The notes under the pieces were generated by a model that searched no databases, was not told the DNA's origin, and saw only the letters and a program-made list of their open reading frames with translations. From the NCBI GenBank assembly GCA_964036275.1, contig OZ038435.1, forward strand, positions 15,167,634 through 15,231,633: a stretch of 64,000 nucleotides of DNA, in the 5' to 3' direction. Below, one piece after another: positions 1 through 11,800 of this stretch. The DNA comes from Litoditis marina. Taxonomy: Eukaryota > Nematoda > Chromadorea > Rhabditida > Rhabditidae. How positions within the stretch are numbered: position 1 is the stretch's first letter; each line of letters starts with the position of its first letter. The position numbers and the translations under genes are program-made.

Positions 1-359
1 AGATTTTGATGGAAAGAGATAGAGGAGGAAAGGCTTTATCATTGAGCTATTCGATATTTAATGTGCGACCAGTGATCTACAGTTATGCTGAATATCGTCT
101 CGCAAAAATGTCTTCCGACGGCGGCCGCGTGGCGTGGCGCGGCGGCCGCAAAACCGACGAATTTAACCGATTCGTCTGAAATTTGGAATATAGTTAGAAA
201 CAGCAGAGTTATGTGTAAATCTGAAATCTTGGACCAATCGGTTGAAAATGAGCCATTTTATCGCCTTGGAAACATTGCATTCAGCTGCTTTCACAATCAC
301 TTCTAGATGTGCGGAGTGTGCGAAGTGAGCTGTTGTTTTGTTTTTTGGTAGTTGGAGTA
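1..359. other. Non-coding stretch with a GC-rich patch
   Basis: I see no gene here. A strikingly GC-rich patch at about 117-150 contains two GCGGCCGC octamers in an otherwise AT-rich background. Short open frames on both strands lack splice signals or recognisable motifs. Confidence 0.5.
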
Positions 360-1220
360 GATTAAAGTATATTGAATAAGCAATTAGGTTAATCTGTAGA
401 GATCCTGACTCCATAAAAAGGTTAATCGAACAAAAACAAAAATGCTGTCCGTGAAAGGATTCGAACCCTCGGCCTACTGGACTGTAGTGCGCTGCTCTGC
501 CGACTGAGCCAAATAGCCACGAAGAGTGAAGAAATGGACGGCGCCACACGTGCGCTGCCCGAAATCAAGGATTGATCACGGTTTCTGAGAGAAGGCTTAC
601 TAACCAAACTCGTAACGCAGTTTTTGTTTTTAAAGCATCAACCCAGCGTGTGTGAATAGATTAAAATATATTGGAAAAGCAATTGTGTTAATCCGTAGAG
701 ATCCTGACTACATAAAAAGGTTAATCGAACAAAAACAAAAATGCTGTCCGTGAAAGGATTCGAACCCTCGGCCTACTGAACTGTAGTGCGCTGCTCTGCC
801 GACTGAGCCAAATCGTCACGAAAGAAGAAAAAATGGACGGCGCCACACGTGCGCTGCCCGAAATCAAGGATTGATCACGGTTTCTGAGAGAATGCTTACT
901 AACCAGAGTTCTAACGCAGTTTTTGTTTTTAAAGCATCAACCCAGCGTGTGTGAATAGATTAAAATATATTGGAAAAGCAATTGTGTTAATCCGTAGAGA
1001 TCCTGACTACATAAAAAGGTTAATCAAAGAAAAACAAAAATGCTGTCCGTGAAAGGATTCGAACCCTCGGCCTACTGAACTGTAGTGCGCTGCTCTGCCT
1101 ACTGAGCCAAATCGTCACGAAGGAAGAAAAAATGGACGGCGCCACACGTCCGCTGCCCGAAATCAAGGATTGATCACGGTTTCTGAGAGAATGCTTACTA
1201 ACCAGAGTTCTAACGCAGTT
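360..1220 (-). repeat. Three tandem 299-bp units with tRNA-like cores
   Basis: The segment from 360 recurs at 659 and 958, giving a 299-bp period; the third copy fades near 1220. Copies differ by scattered substitutions, for example ATAGCCAC against ATCGTCAC, and GCCGACTGAG against GCCTACTGAG in copy 3. Each copy carries a minus-strand tRNA-like region at 443-520, 742-819 and 1041-1118. Its A box reads TGGCTCAGTCGG and its B box GGTTCGAATCC. A T-run follows at once on the minus strand and would serve as a pol III terminator. The T arm folds well, but the anticodon arm and acceptor stem do not fit a functional tRNA. I read this as a tandemly amplified tRNA-derived SINE-like unit. A set of tRNA pseudogenes is the alternative. 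Confidence 0.75.
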
Positions 1221-1346
1221 TATGTTCTGCAAATCAACTTAGTATTCATTGTTACGTTGAAAAAAGTTTAATAATAATTGATTAGATGCTCATTATTTCC
1301 TATCTATTGATTCATTATTTCCTTCGGAAATATAGAAAATGAGGAC

Positions 1347-1922
1347 AATTTGTATAAAAAAACGATGTAAAGTGAGAGCTTTTGAGATTGAACTGCATGG
1401 AATATAGAAAAGGAGGACAATAACTCAAGAGGGAAATAAAAAATCTAATCTCGCAATTTTCATGATCATCCTGACAGACTGATTCAAAAAATATAGCTAA
1501 ATCTTTTAGAAAAGTCCGCTTACACTAAAAATGTATCTGAAACAAAAATCAGCTACACTGTCAGTCTATCGCACAGTCACGTGAAACATGTTAAACACAG
1601 CAAAACTCGGAAACGTGAAACGACAAAGTGCACACTTAGGCTATTAGAATGCTAACTTTACATGAATATTCAAGAAACTTATAGTGTACTCTGTTCTGTT
1701 ATCATTTTTGAATCAATGGTGATAATCATATTAGGACGTTTCATCTAATTGTTTGCTGCAAGTTTTTTTTCACTGAAAAACAAAATGTTTTTGACCCATG
1801 AAAATTGCGAGATTACATTTTTCATTTCCCTCTTGAGTTATTGTCCTCCTTTTCTATATTCCATGCAGTTCAATCTCAAAAGCTAATCGTCTCTCACTTT
1901 ACATCGTTTTTTTATACAAATT
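1347..1922. mobile_element. DNA-transposon relic with about 118-bp inverted arms
   Basis: Positions 1347-1464 recur in reverse complement at 1797-1922. The arms include AATTTGTATAAAAA at the tips and CTCGCAATTTTCATG at the inner ends. The right arm has a short extra segment near 1883. No transposase frame is visible in the middle, so this is a non-autonomous element. The interior (about 1565-1690) holds a copy of another dispersed repeat seen at 20225, 23570, 24770, 30738, 31672 and 33412. Confidence 0.8.
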
Positions 1923-2326
1923 CTATTCTATTCTATTCTAAAGTTGTAGTTTTTTCACCGTGCTTAAAGAAACCGTTCCCCTAAAATTTGAGATTCACGA
2001 AAAATTCAAAAAGCTTGAAAAAGTTTTGCAATGGATTCGCATAGACCATGCAAAAACTTTCATATTGAAAATTTGTAAAATTTGCATAACATCCAGCATT
2101 AAAAAAAAGAACATGAACACTTTCACTGTGACGCAACTTGACTTGGTTCCTTTACGTCCAGATTTATTTGCATTCTGTAGTCTCTGATTCTGTTTTCGTA
2201 TATGCAAGAAAATTTTAAAAAAATTTTTGTACTTTTATAGGCTATTTGGAGCATACCCCGTACGCAACTCCCCTATCGGTGTCATTACGTAAGCCGCTTC
2301 TCTGAGCAAACGGAGCAAGATAGAGA
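1923..2326. other. No gene seen; short TTCTA microsatellite
   Basis: About four copies of a TTCTA pentamer lie at 1921-1940, directly against the right tip of the preceding element. The rest shows no coding or repeat signal that I can support. Confidence 0.4.
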
Positions 2327-2562
2327 TATAGTCCGTTTCATCAATTCATGACTTTCTACAGTAATCTTTCCAATATTCAAGAGAATTTATCCAACAAACG
2401 AACAGACTTTTAGATCCAATGTTTGGAATGCTTGTAGTAACCAATGTGGAGAACAAAATCAGGAAGTTTGAACTATTTACAACATCTACAAGATATGAAA
2501 AACTCACTTGAAAGATTTACAATTTTACTGTAGAGGGTTATTGTTGCGTGAAACAGACTATA
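2327..2562. mobile_element. MITE, family with GAAACAG termini
   Basis: The element starts TATAGTCCGTTTCA and ends TGAAACAGACTATA, so its tips are inverted repeats within TA dinucleotides. A second copy of almost the same length lies at 20365-20599, sharing internal motifs such as TGCTTGTAGTA and CTACAAGATATGA. No coding capacity. Confidence 0.75.
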
Positions 2563-2663
2563 TAAAAGTATAGATTTTTGATAATGGTTTTCCATTTGCC
2601 AAAGGGTCAGATTGTTAACTCATAAGTCAAAATTAGAGCGGGACGGATTCTATAAAATGGTCC

Positions 2664-2891
2664 TATAGTTCGCACATTTCCCAACTGGACTTGGGCAGCT
2701 TGCCAATGAAAATTCAAGGCATTTTTTGAACATGTGGGAATACATCAAAACAATAGAAACTGATGTGAAGGGTTCTTCACATAGTTATAGTTCCTATTCA
2801 GGAAAACTTTCTGTAAAATATATGTTTTCTATAAATCACAGTCTTCCAAAGTTTTTGGCACGCTGCCAACGAGTCCATTGTGAGCACTATA
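2664..2891. mobile_element. MITE, family with GGCAGCTTGCCAA termini
   Basis: The left end reads TATAGTTCGCAC and contains GGCAGCTTGCCAA. The right end, in reverse complement, reads TATAGTGCTCAC and contains GGCAGCGTGCCAA. A related element lies at 8543-8765. The right tip overlaps the last codons of the minus-strand gene that ends at 2887. Confidence 0.65.
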
Positions 2892-5800
2892 ACAAAACGG
2901 ACCTTCTCTCATACGGTTGTGCGTTGACGACAATACAGTTCTCATAGCGACGGAAGCAGGGATCGCCTAAAACACAGAAAATGCTGAAAAAGAACACAGC
3001 AAAACCACAAACGCGCATCTTTTCTGAAAGTTTAGTTAGGGTACGTGCATTATGAACATGTCCTAGTTCAAACCTGCTTATTCCTTTAAAGGAGACCGGA
3101 GAGCAACATGATTCGTCGTAAAGCTGCTGTATCCTACTTTTGATTGGACGCGTTGCGTGTAGCGCGGCATTGTCATGTGAATGTCACGTGGACTGATCAA
3201 ACTAATATACGAGTTATTTGTGCTCTCCGATCTCAATACAGTTGGAAGCAGTCCGAAACAAAACCTCTGTTCAAGTTGTGTTCCGTTCTTTAATCTGTCG
3301 TTGAGCTGTTCTCTTATCGTCACGAAACGAACAACCGAGACATCTTTGAGACGCGCTCCCCGTTATGTTATGTTCTCCACAAGTTTTTCTTCCTGCCCTT
3401 CTCTAACCAGAGTAAATTCAGAGAAATAGTGTATGTTCCATGAGACGCAGGTTAGAAACTGATTCTTGATCATGCTGTACTCACTGGTATCTGGAATCCC
3501 AGCTATCGTCTGTTTCGTGTCTCCCTCATCTCTCTCAACAGGGGGAAACGTCGACTTCTTCTGCTTAGGAATTCCGCCGTAGCTGTGGGGGACGAAGGAG
3601 GAACTTCTCTCGGGTTTCTAGGAGAATAAAGAATTCCACAACATTTTTTTGCACTGAACCAATAATTGAGTTTTTCGATCAATAAGCCAGGTTTTCTCTA
3701 ATTTAAGTTAGTTTTGACTATATTTTTCCGTATTCTTCTTCGATACTTCATCGCGTTTCGTTAGCGAATGTCCCTCTTTTTGCTCCGTTTTCTACATCTT
3801 TCTTATTTTTCTCTCTTCCGTAATATTTTTCTCTCTCTTTTTTTTCTCTGTCCTTCTCTCCCTCTCCATCCATCTTCCTCCTTCGCTCTCTATCATGTAG
3901 TTTTCTTTTTCTTCCACTCTCTCTATTTCACTCTCTCTCTCTTTCTCTCTCCCCGTTCTCTCTCTCCTTTCCTCTCCCTGGCTCTAATCCTCTATTTCTC
4001 TGTCTGTCTCTTTTTGCTGATTCTCTCTCTCTTTCTTTCTCCCTCTCCACTTTCCTTTCTCTCTCTCTCTTCTTCCCTCCCTCTCTCTCTATCCCGTTAT
4101 TGCCCCTTCCCTTTCTCTCTCGACAGTTATTGTAGCGCATCCGTACAGTCTAAGAGAGCCCAATTACCGCTCGGCAAGAGTCTCGGGTGAAAGTATTGAC
4201 GATCAATGTTCACTTGATAGATGTTGCAATTTCGATACAATTTGAAATTTCGTGAAAATTTGGAGAGAAAACTTTACTTCCAGTTTGAACAAAATGAAAG
4301 AGAAAACCTCGAAATTGCAGCACGAACTAAAGCAAAAATGGGAAGGAACGAAGAGTTGAAGATACAAATTGAGGTTTAGTTTGTCCTCATCTAATGCGGA
4401 ATCACCATTAAGAATGATTTATTAAACTTCGTGAACCGAAAAATTGAAAATGTGATGACGTCATCAACCCACCGGTTTGAATCGTAGGTCTTGCATTTGT
4501 TCGTTGTGTTTTCTGCCGTTGAAATACATTGAGGTGGGGGTAGGGGTCTGGAGAATAAAGTTGGTTCATGTTTTTCTACCGAAAAACAACGGCATCAAAT
4601 TACAACCATAGCGTAATAGAATGGGGTATACCGCTACGGCTTGCGTTGAGAGAGCAAACTTAATAGGGTTCCTTACCTTGAAAAATAGAAAAAAAATCAT
4701 TCCCTATAATCTGAAATGCACAGGATGAAAAGTTTACTGTTTGTAATTGGCTTTTCATTCTCCGTGTGATGGAACTCTGGAAAACCGCTGCAACTTAAAC
4801 TACAGGGGTCAGCCAGATGTCGCCTGTACTGTTTGAAATTCATACGGAGATGCAGGCGAAATCTACACCAGTGTGCAAGCCTGCATCTTCTTTGGTATTT
4901 CAAGCTGCCAGCGTTTTCTCAGTACTGTCCACTGAAAAGTCAGAATAAGACAGAAACGGTGTACAAGGGAAAATGTACTTTATTCCGCTGTGTTTGCGGC
5001 TCTACTATCGAGATAAAACCGCCACACAGCAAAAGGCCCCCTATCTTATTTACAAACAAGTCTCTGTTAACTTGTAGTTGCCGAACAAGAAGGTTACTTT
5101 GTAAGTGTTCTATCCCGAAAATACTGAATTCTCGTGAAAAACGCTATTGATGATTCGAACCTACCTTCCGCTATCAAAAATTTAAATGAATGTGATAATA
5201 TTTGAAAGAGTGTTCTATGATTTAGTATGATTCTCAAACTTCTTACAAATCAAATTGGTTACCATGTTGATGTGCCGCGCTGAGGTTGCGGGGGTGTTAG
5301 AAAATTCAGGGGGTGAAGAGTTTCTGAAAAGTTCCAGTCTCAGATCACATTGAAATAAATTGATCAACACAGTTATTTCTCAGAGTACGTATGCTAGAAG
5401 ATCCCGGCACCTTCGTCCCATCCTGCGCCTCTTCAAACACACGCTATTTCTCTGCTCTTATATCCCGCCGGGGTGTAAGAGACGAGAAAATGTGAGGCAC
5501 AGCGAGAGACGCAGGATGGAATGAAGGTGCCGGGATCTTCTAGCATACGTACTCATATCATCAAGTAGATCATTGAGTTTCAGACCGTTTTTCTCTCCAA
5601 AAATTAGTTAGTCGACGTTGACTCGATTTCAGTTGTTCAATACACAACCAATTCAGTTGACCGCGCTCGACTGTATTTGTAGTAACCAAAAAAGAAAAAC
5701 CAAAAAAGTTTTGTAGTTTGATCTCATCGGTTGAGGGCGGATGTCGAAATTTCTACAGTGTCTTTGAATTAATCGAAAGCTCAAATCTGAGTACACCTCA

Positions 5801-6343
5801 AAAATTGTATGTTTGTAACTGGTTAAAAGGTTTCGTGAATATGTAACATTGAAATAATGTAAAGTTTACCTGGTTACGGAGTTATTCATTGTGATGTCTT
5901 CAATACCGTCGTCCAAATCCAACGAACCTACCAAGCCAAAACATAGTAAAACCAACAGCAATGTTCTGGAATAAACTTGTTTTTATATAAGTATTCAAGT
6001 TCACCCCTTCAGTACCGATTTATCGACTTCTTTCTAGATTCAAGATGCTACCAAATTAACTTGTTTTCTGTAATTAGTCGACACCAACTAAAACATGCAA
6101 AAACTGTATTCTCTAAAGGCAAGAGGGATAACATAAATATAAAAATTTCATTAGCAGTGCGTTATGATTGTTCATATTATTACTATATAGAAATTGAAAA
6201 TAACGTCATCATAACGCGTGTGTAAATCAGTTTTGCAATACATTGATATTATTACTACATTTACTATCATTAATTTTATTAGTATTAATGCAAATATGAT
6301 TACTTCTTGAATTTTAAATACAAAATGAAACTCACGTCTTCAT
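2887..6343 (-). CDS. Predicted small secreted protein, 125 aa, unknown family
   Basis: Five exons join in frame: 6343-6336, 5965-5870, 5323-5263, 3617-3485 and 2966-2887 (378 nt with stop). The start is MKTTLLLVLLCFG, a classic signal peptide, with likely cleavage near residue 17. The mature part is hydrophilic and rich in Ser, Pro and Lys, and ends with a DPCFRRYENC pair of cysteines six residues apart. The five exons share consistent phases and have good acceptors (TTCCAG, TTTTCAG, TCCTAG, TTTTAG) and donors (GTGAGT, GTAAAC, GTAACC, GTGAGT). I do not recognise the family; a secreted peptide or its precursor is possible, with KQKK near residue 72 as a candidate basic site. Intron 2 contains a foldback element and intron 3 a CT-rich tract. 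The stop codon lies inside the end of a MITE. The weakest link is the short third exon. Confidence 0.6.
3767..4125. repeat. CT-rich low-complexity tract
   Basis: Pyrimidine-rich DNA with many interrupted CTCTCT runs, densest at 3840-4125. It lies inside the large third intron of the 125-aa secreted-protein gene. The long Ser/Leu-rich plus-strand frame and the Arg/Glu-rich minus-strand frame here are by-products of this composition. Confidence 0.85.
5384..5553. mobile_element. Foldback MITE with perfect 31-bp arms
   Basis: Arms 5384-5414 and 5523-5553 are exact reverse complements, including AGATCCCGGCACCTTC, with weaker pairing further in through CATCCTGCG. Related copies lie at 7763-7920 and 34550-34690, with a degenerate one at about 39035-39150. 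It sits in the second intron of the secreted-protein gene. Confidence 0.85.
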
Positions 6344-7035
6344 ACCGCGTGTTGCCTAGGTCAGCTATGCAGTATAATTGTCCGGATGAGCGAAAGTAGG
6401 GGGAGCGATTAGAGGGTCGGGAAGAATGGGGGGATTTACCCCCGAGAAGGGGAGCCAACCTCAATCCCCCCTAAGAAGAGAGGGATTTCAGAAACTTGGT
6501 GTTCTTAAGTTCAAAAGAATGTTTGTGAAGGAAATATACCAAAAAATGATTATGGGAATCTCAGACTTTGGTATTTCTTGTATAACTTCATCTTCAAAAA
6601 AAACATTAAACCTCGTTCGAGAAGAATGATGGAATTTACGGAAGCCAACCTCAATCCCCCCTAGAAGAGACGGGGTTACAAAGTTCGCCTCCTTAAGAAG
6701 TTCATAAGACGAATCTACGGAGTGACAAAAACTTTGTTGTAGTTTGATCCTGACAACCTAAAACATTTCATCTGGATTTCGATAGTTTTTTTCAAAGTTT
6801 TTTGTTCATGAGATAGGTTGCGTCAAAATGTTTCTCGTAGTTTGATCTTGATACACCCTAAGTTTTACGAATTTCAACCGAAAAGGTTCTAACTACAAGT
6901 ACAGTGGGACACCGAACATTGAAAACAACTATTCGGAAAACCTGACATGAACAGAGGGATCCAACCTGAATTCCTCCTAAGAAAAGACGGGGTGACAGAA
7001 ATACAAATACGGTATTTCCAAGAAGTTCATAAGAT
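6344..7035. repeat. Intergenic stretch with degenerate local duplications
   Basis: This is upstream of the secreted-protein gene. The motif CCAACCTCAATCCCCCCTA occurs near 6457 and 6641, and recognisably degraded near 6960 and 7405, together with a downstream GAAGTTCATAAGA segment. It looks like decayed direct duplications of one segment. No gene is seen. Confidence 0.5.
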
Positions 7036-7066
7036 GTTTGAACGTTTTTGAGGGAATCATACTGCT

Positions 7067-7304
7067 ATAGTTCACACAATTCCTACTGAGACTTCTACAG
7101 TAACCTTACACACTCTCCGAAGGCTGTTGGGAAGCTGAAAGTTTAGTTCATCAAAGTTTTTCTCGTATAGTTAGTTACTGTACCTGAAAACAAGAATGAG
7201 GTGCGAAAATCCTCAATCTTTCCAATCATAAATAAGTGAGAAAAACGGCTTGGAAGTTTCGAAATCCTACTGTAGAAGTCTCTGTAGGGATGAAAAAGAC
7301 TATA
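7067..7304. mobile_element. MITE, family with CCTACTGAGACT termini
   Basis: It begins TATAGTTCACAC and ends with GACTATA. The subterminal TTCCTACTGAGACTTCTACA is mirrored by TGTAGAAGTCTCTGTAGG. Sister copies lie at 19308-19542 and 29833-30054. Confidence 0.75.
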
Positions 7305-7356
7305 TGGGGTTCTCCTATTCAAAAGCTTACATTTTCAGATTTCGTCGAGATGAATA

Positions 7357-7376
7357 GGGGGGAGGGGGGGGGGGGT
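7357..7376 (+). repeat. Poly-G tract
   Basis: Two G runs, one of 6 and one of about 12, are separated by a single A. G-quadruplex formation is plausible. A similar run of 9 plus 5 G lies at 14702-14716 in a transporter intron. Confidence 0.8.
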
Positions 7377-7762
7377 GAATTACAAACCCCCGTGATTGCG
7401 AAGCCAATCTCAATCCCCCAACCAAAAGACAGCATAAACTTGTAGTTATAAAAGTACATCTTATCGAAAAAGCCAACAGATAAATTATTAGTGAAAAACA
7501 CCGCGTAAATATGTTTGAAAACGTTCGATCAACGCACCGAAGAAATTTTGTGAGAATCGGGTAGATCAACATTTTACTTGATGGAAAAATTATCCATGTA
7601 TTTTCGTTCAAAACCTAAAGTACACAATAAAAAAATTCATTTCCAATTTTCGAAAACAGATGCATAAAACGGAACCGTAAAGCATGATGATGCTGGGGAA
7701 AATATGTACAATTCACACGGTACAACTTCAAACACAAAAGTACCACGAAAGGCCATGTGTAA

Positions 7763-7920
7763 TGAAATCCCGAACGTCAGATCCCACTCTGCGTCTCCTC
7801 AAACATACGCTGTTTCCCTGCTCTCAAAATTTGACTGTCTCGAAACAGTAGGCAGAGCGAGAGACGCAGAGTGCGAGAGACGCAGTATGGTATCAAGGTG
7901 CCGGGGTATTCTAGTATAGC
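7763..7920. mobile_element. Diverged copy of the 5384 foldback MITE
   Basis: It shares GCGTCTCCTCAAACATACGCT and, at the right side, GGTGCCGGGGTATTCTAG with the 5384-5553 and 34550-34690 copies. The left tip is degraded and a short inner duplication of GAGAGACGCAG is present. Confidence 0.65.
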
Positions 7921-8542
7921 TACTTGGTTTTTCGTTTTTGACAAGAGTATTGTCAAACTACTAAATTAAGTGGAAATGCAGATTAAAAGGTTACAAGTTC
8001 AGTCAACATTTTTAAAACTAATACCTAAACGATTTAAAACTAATCAAGTCGGTTTTGGTAGTTACTCAGGTTTTTGACATGTATACTGCCAAGAAAAGGA
8101 AAACCACATGCAAAAACGAAATGAGCATTTCGATATAGCACGTGTCGATGTGGAAACATTACTAGTCTTACAAAAACATCAATCAAAATGTCATAATAAA
8201 AATAATACTAACAATGAATACACCTTAACTTTCACTTCCTGAGTACACTAGAACAGCATAAGATGACAGGTTGATATTATATTATCTGTAAAGTTGTAAG
8301 TTGTAACTCTACTAGTAGTTGTCAAAAATGAAATGTGTGAAAACTACTTCTGAGGTTGAGGTAACTGGTATTGTGTCTCCGCGATATGAGAAGTTGACAA
8401 TAAAGATAAAGCAGTGAAGATACTGAAAAGATAATTTGTGTGAAAAAGTGGGATAAGTAAATAATAGTTTATCAATCTAAGCTGAAGCCAAACAAGAGAA
8501 CTTGATGGCGTAGAAAAGAACGAAGAAGAGAGCTAGGTAAAA
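7921..8542. other. No gene or clear repeat seen
   Basis: AT-rich DNA downstream of the transporter gene on its strand. I found no coding frame with splice context and no inverted repeat that I can support. Confidence 0.4.
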
Positions 8543-8765
8543 TTCCGGTCATTCCTACTGAGACTTGGCAGCGTGCCAATAAATATCCCTTTTCACCACT
8601 TTGGAGTTTTTCAAAAACTGCAAGTCACTGTCAGCGGTTGTCCAGTTTCACAAGAACACGGGAGCAAAAAAAAGTTTTCAGAGTACCTATGTTTGCTCTA
8701 AAAATTGGTCATTCGCTAATCTTGGCGCGATGGCAACGGGTCTCAGTGGGAATGGAACAACTATA
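8543..8765. mobile_element. MITE related to the 2664 element
   Basis: The left end holds GAGACTTGGCAGCGTGCCAA. The right end holds the inverted match TTGGCGCGATGGCAACGGGT and closes with ACTATA at 8765. The left tip is degraded. It lies about 130 bp past the transporter stop codon on the minus strand. Confidence 0.6.
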
Positions 8766-8893
8766 AGGTAAGAGAGAGGTAGATATAGATGAACAAAAAA
8801 AGAAGTGTAGACAGAAAAAACATCAAAGAGCGAAAGAGATTGTTGTAGTAGTTAACTACGGGAGTGAAAGATGAAATTGAAGTAAACACCCAC

Positions 8894-11800
8894 CTAGAAC
8901 TTTTCCACCTTCACTGTTCCGATCTCTAAACATCGATCATCGTTGACCACCAGGTTCAATGCCCCCAGGCTGTCCACTAAAATTAGAACTGTAAATTAAA
9001 TAAATCGTTCATTTCAAGTTCAGAGTGTACAGAATGGATCCGATTCTTTCGAACACTGTAGTCTGCAATTCGAAAAACGACATATTTTCAACTTTTTGTT
9101 CTAACAGAGTTTGACATTTAATTGAAGTTTTGTACGAACGAGTAATTATTTTGAACACAATTATATATTATTGTGTGATGTTTGAGCAACTGTTTAATCT
9201 ATTTTTGGACCTGGAAACTAATATTAAGAGAAGAACATAGAAAATTGGACTAAATTTGAAACTGTGACCAACCTACATGAGAAATGTTAGAAAATCAATA
9301 GCGGACCTTCTTTGTTGTTCCAAAACACTTTGTTATAGCAAACCCGTGAGAACTAGTAAAAATAAAACGTCATTGTTGACTACAACAATACTAGAAAAAA
9401 GTGTATTTGTAGTAAAATAACGAACCTGTGTGTATGGACGCCGCATTGTCCAAATCGTTCGGTCGATACGTCATGTAACCCAACAAAGTCACCAGAATGG
9501 AAAGCAGTTTACAGACGACCGCTGAAGTAGTTTTAGTTTATATTTTTTTAAAGTACTACGGTAAAAATACATTTATACTCTGGAATTATCAGCAGATAAA
9601 GTGATTCCATAGTTGTGTTTCAAATTAGTCCGCGAACCTTGTTTCCTCTCGAGGTTCATTTCTCTACGAACTAATTTTTCAGCAAAATGAGGCGTGATTC
9701 AACATGACTGATGTGTATTCAAATCAGAATAGCTAGTTATGTTCCCGCACAAACCACTACATTAATGATGCTGACGTTTTTGACGTTTTACTGAGTGATT
9801 TGAAGCAGATGAAGATGAACCAAGGTCCGAACAAAACCAGAATGCTTGACAAAACTTGAAGTTGATAAATTTAAAAACTAGATAATCACATCACATCTTA
9901 CCTACTGCCGTAATTGTCCAAGACAGTTTGACGGAATCGTATACCAGACAGCTGGTCTGTCTACCACTCTGTCAACTCTGTGCGACGTCCTTTCGCGTCA
10001 ATGTATTATTTCTATCTTGATGCTACTGCTATCTCATGAGAAACCCGTGAGACGCTCTCATAAGCAGATTTCATTCTCCAGGGTTTGCTGTTTGATCCCG
10101 TTAGTCGTATACAGAAAATCGAGATCAAACTACAAGGAATTTGTGACCAATCCCTAAAATAACCGTTCTCACCTACTGCCGTAATGGTCCACGAGAGTTT
10201 GACGGGATCATATACCAGACAGCTGGTCTGTCTGCCACAACTCGTCTCCCACTCCAGACAGGCGGTGTCTATCATCATTCCGAACAGAATACCCCCAGGG
10301 ATGAAACCTGGAATTAGAACCCAAAATATATTATAGTAATTTTGTACTTAAAATCTATAGTCACACATGCATGTGATTTAATCGTTTTCAGCACACCTCA
10401 CTAGTTTTGAAAAGTTGTTCGCCCCTCAGTTGTTTCTGACGTGTGAATCCCCGAAATCTGCATGTTGAGTTTTGTTCTTCTAACCAAACACGAGGTGATA
10501 ACATGTTAGTTTGGAAGTAGCGACGTTGCGGTGGAGAATATGCAAATACTCCCAGAGGTACTACAAGAAGTTCACAACTTTACGTGTATATAAGTAGTTT
10601 CGAGCCTAAGAGTTTTCACGTAAAGTCTCTGACGTCAAAGTCACGTGTATCCTGATACGTGTAGTAGTTTCAGGTGAAATCTTTCCAAACTTGTTAAATA
10701 ACCAGATTTTTCGACAAAACCCACCAAGTAACCGAAGGAACGTCCAATTGATGCCAAGTGCGAGCGTTCGTTGATCGAACGGAACCACACGTAACATGAT
10801 CTGAAAAATCAATAATTAATGAAAATAGACAAAGAATAGGGATAATCCGTTTTGACCAAGCAGGGCATAGTTTGTTTCACGCACACTTTTAGCAAGCTTG
10901 CCGGTTTTTTCCCTTACCTTGACAAATATCGGAAAATGTGGTGTAGAGGTATAGGTATACTGTAACTGTCCACACTATATTTAAAACCAGTATGAAACTG
11001 AGAAATCGTACCTGTTGAAGAGGTATTCCGGACGCAAAACTAGCGACGACAGTTATGAAAAGAGTGACAAGGAGAATGTAGACGAAATAACCGCAGTCCT
11101 AGAAGAGAGCTGTTCATTTCACTAAACAGTCAACAAAACTATAGAACATCTATTTTCGAATCATGACGTTACAAACTAGAATACGGTTCACAATTGAATG
11201 ACCTTTCTCATTCTACGTTCAAACATACAAGAAATGCAATGTTTGCATGAAGCTCTGTTATGAGAAATTTCATCATTCTTATCCCTAAAACGGGTGGAAC
11301 ACATCATTTCATTTGACCTACCTTATTACAGTACCCCTTTTGTAGAACGTCATCCGGGCCGAGAGATTGACCGTGTTGCGTGGCATTCTGCTCCATACAC
11401 GAGCAGTCGGACCAGGCAACACCCTGGAAATCGATAATTGAAATACATTTCTGTAATTGAATTAAGATAACCTAATTGTTCCAATGATATGAATGAGTTC
11501 ATAAGTTGAAGTTTTTTTAAGGGGAATTCACAAAATCAAGTTTATGCTGTGATTTTTTTCGCCATCAGCTCAAAATTTTGTATTCATGCCCTTTGCGTAG
11601 ATCTTTCTCACTGCTGGACGTTTCTAACACATTTGAGCGGTCTCTCGAAATCACCCGTATCATTTAAAAAACTTTCAACTTCAATTTTCCGCTAGTATAT
11701 CGCAAAACTCACTTATTTTCGGAACTTGACGCAGTTTTCTATGAAATCCGTATCATTTATAGAGTAGAAACGCAACAAAACCCACATTCGTTCCTTCTGT

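Noticed and set aside
163..549. A 128-codon minus-strand frame across the first tRNA-like unit
   Set aside because: It runs through the tRNA-like core and into the GC-rich patch, lacks splice context and has no protein-like pattern.
3768..4190. A 140-codon plus-strand Ser/Leu/Phe-rich frame
   Set aside because: It is a translation of the CT-rich tract; the minus-strand Arg/Glu frame has the same cause.
4680..4720. A 34-nt minus-strand exon candidate for the secreted-protein gene (acceptor TTTCAG, donor GTAAGG)
   Set aside because: In the phase required by the preceding exon it reads TTA TAG, a stop; the exon at 5323-5263 fits both phases.
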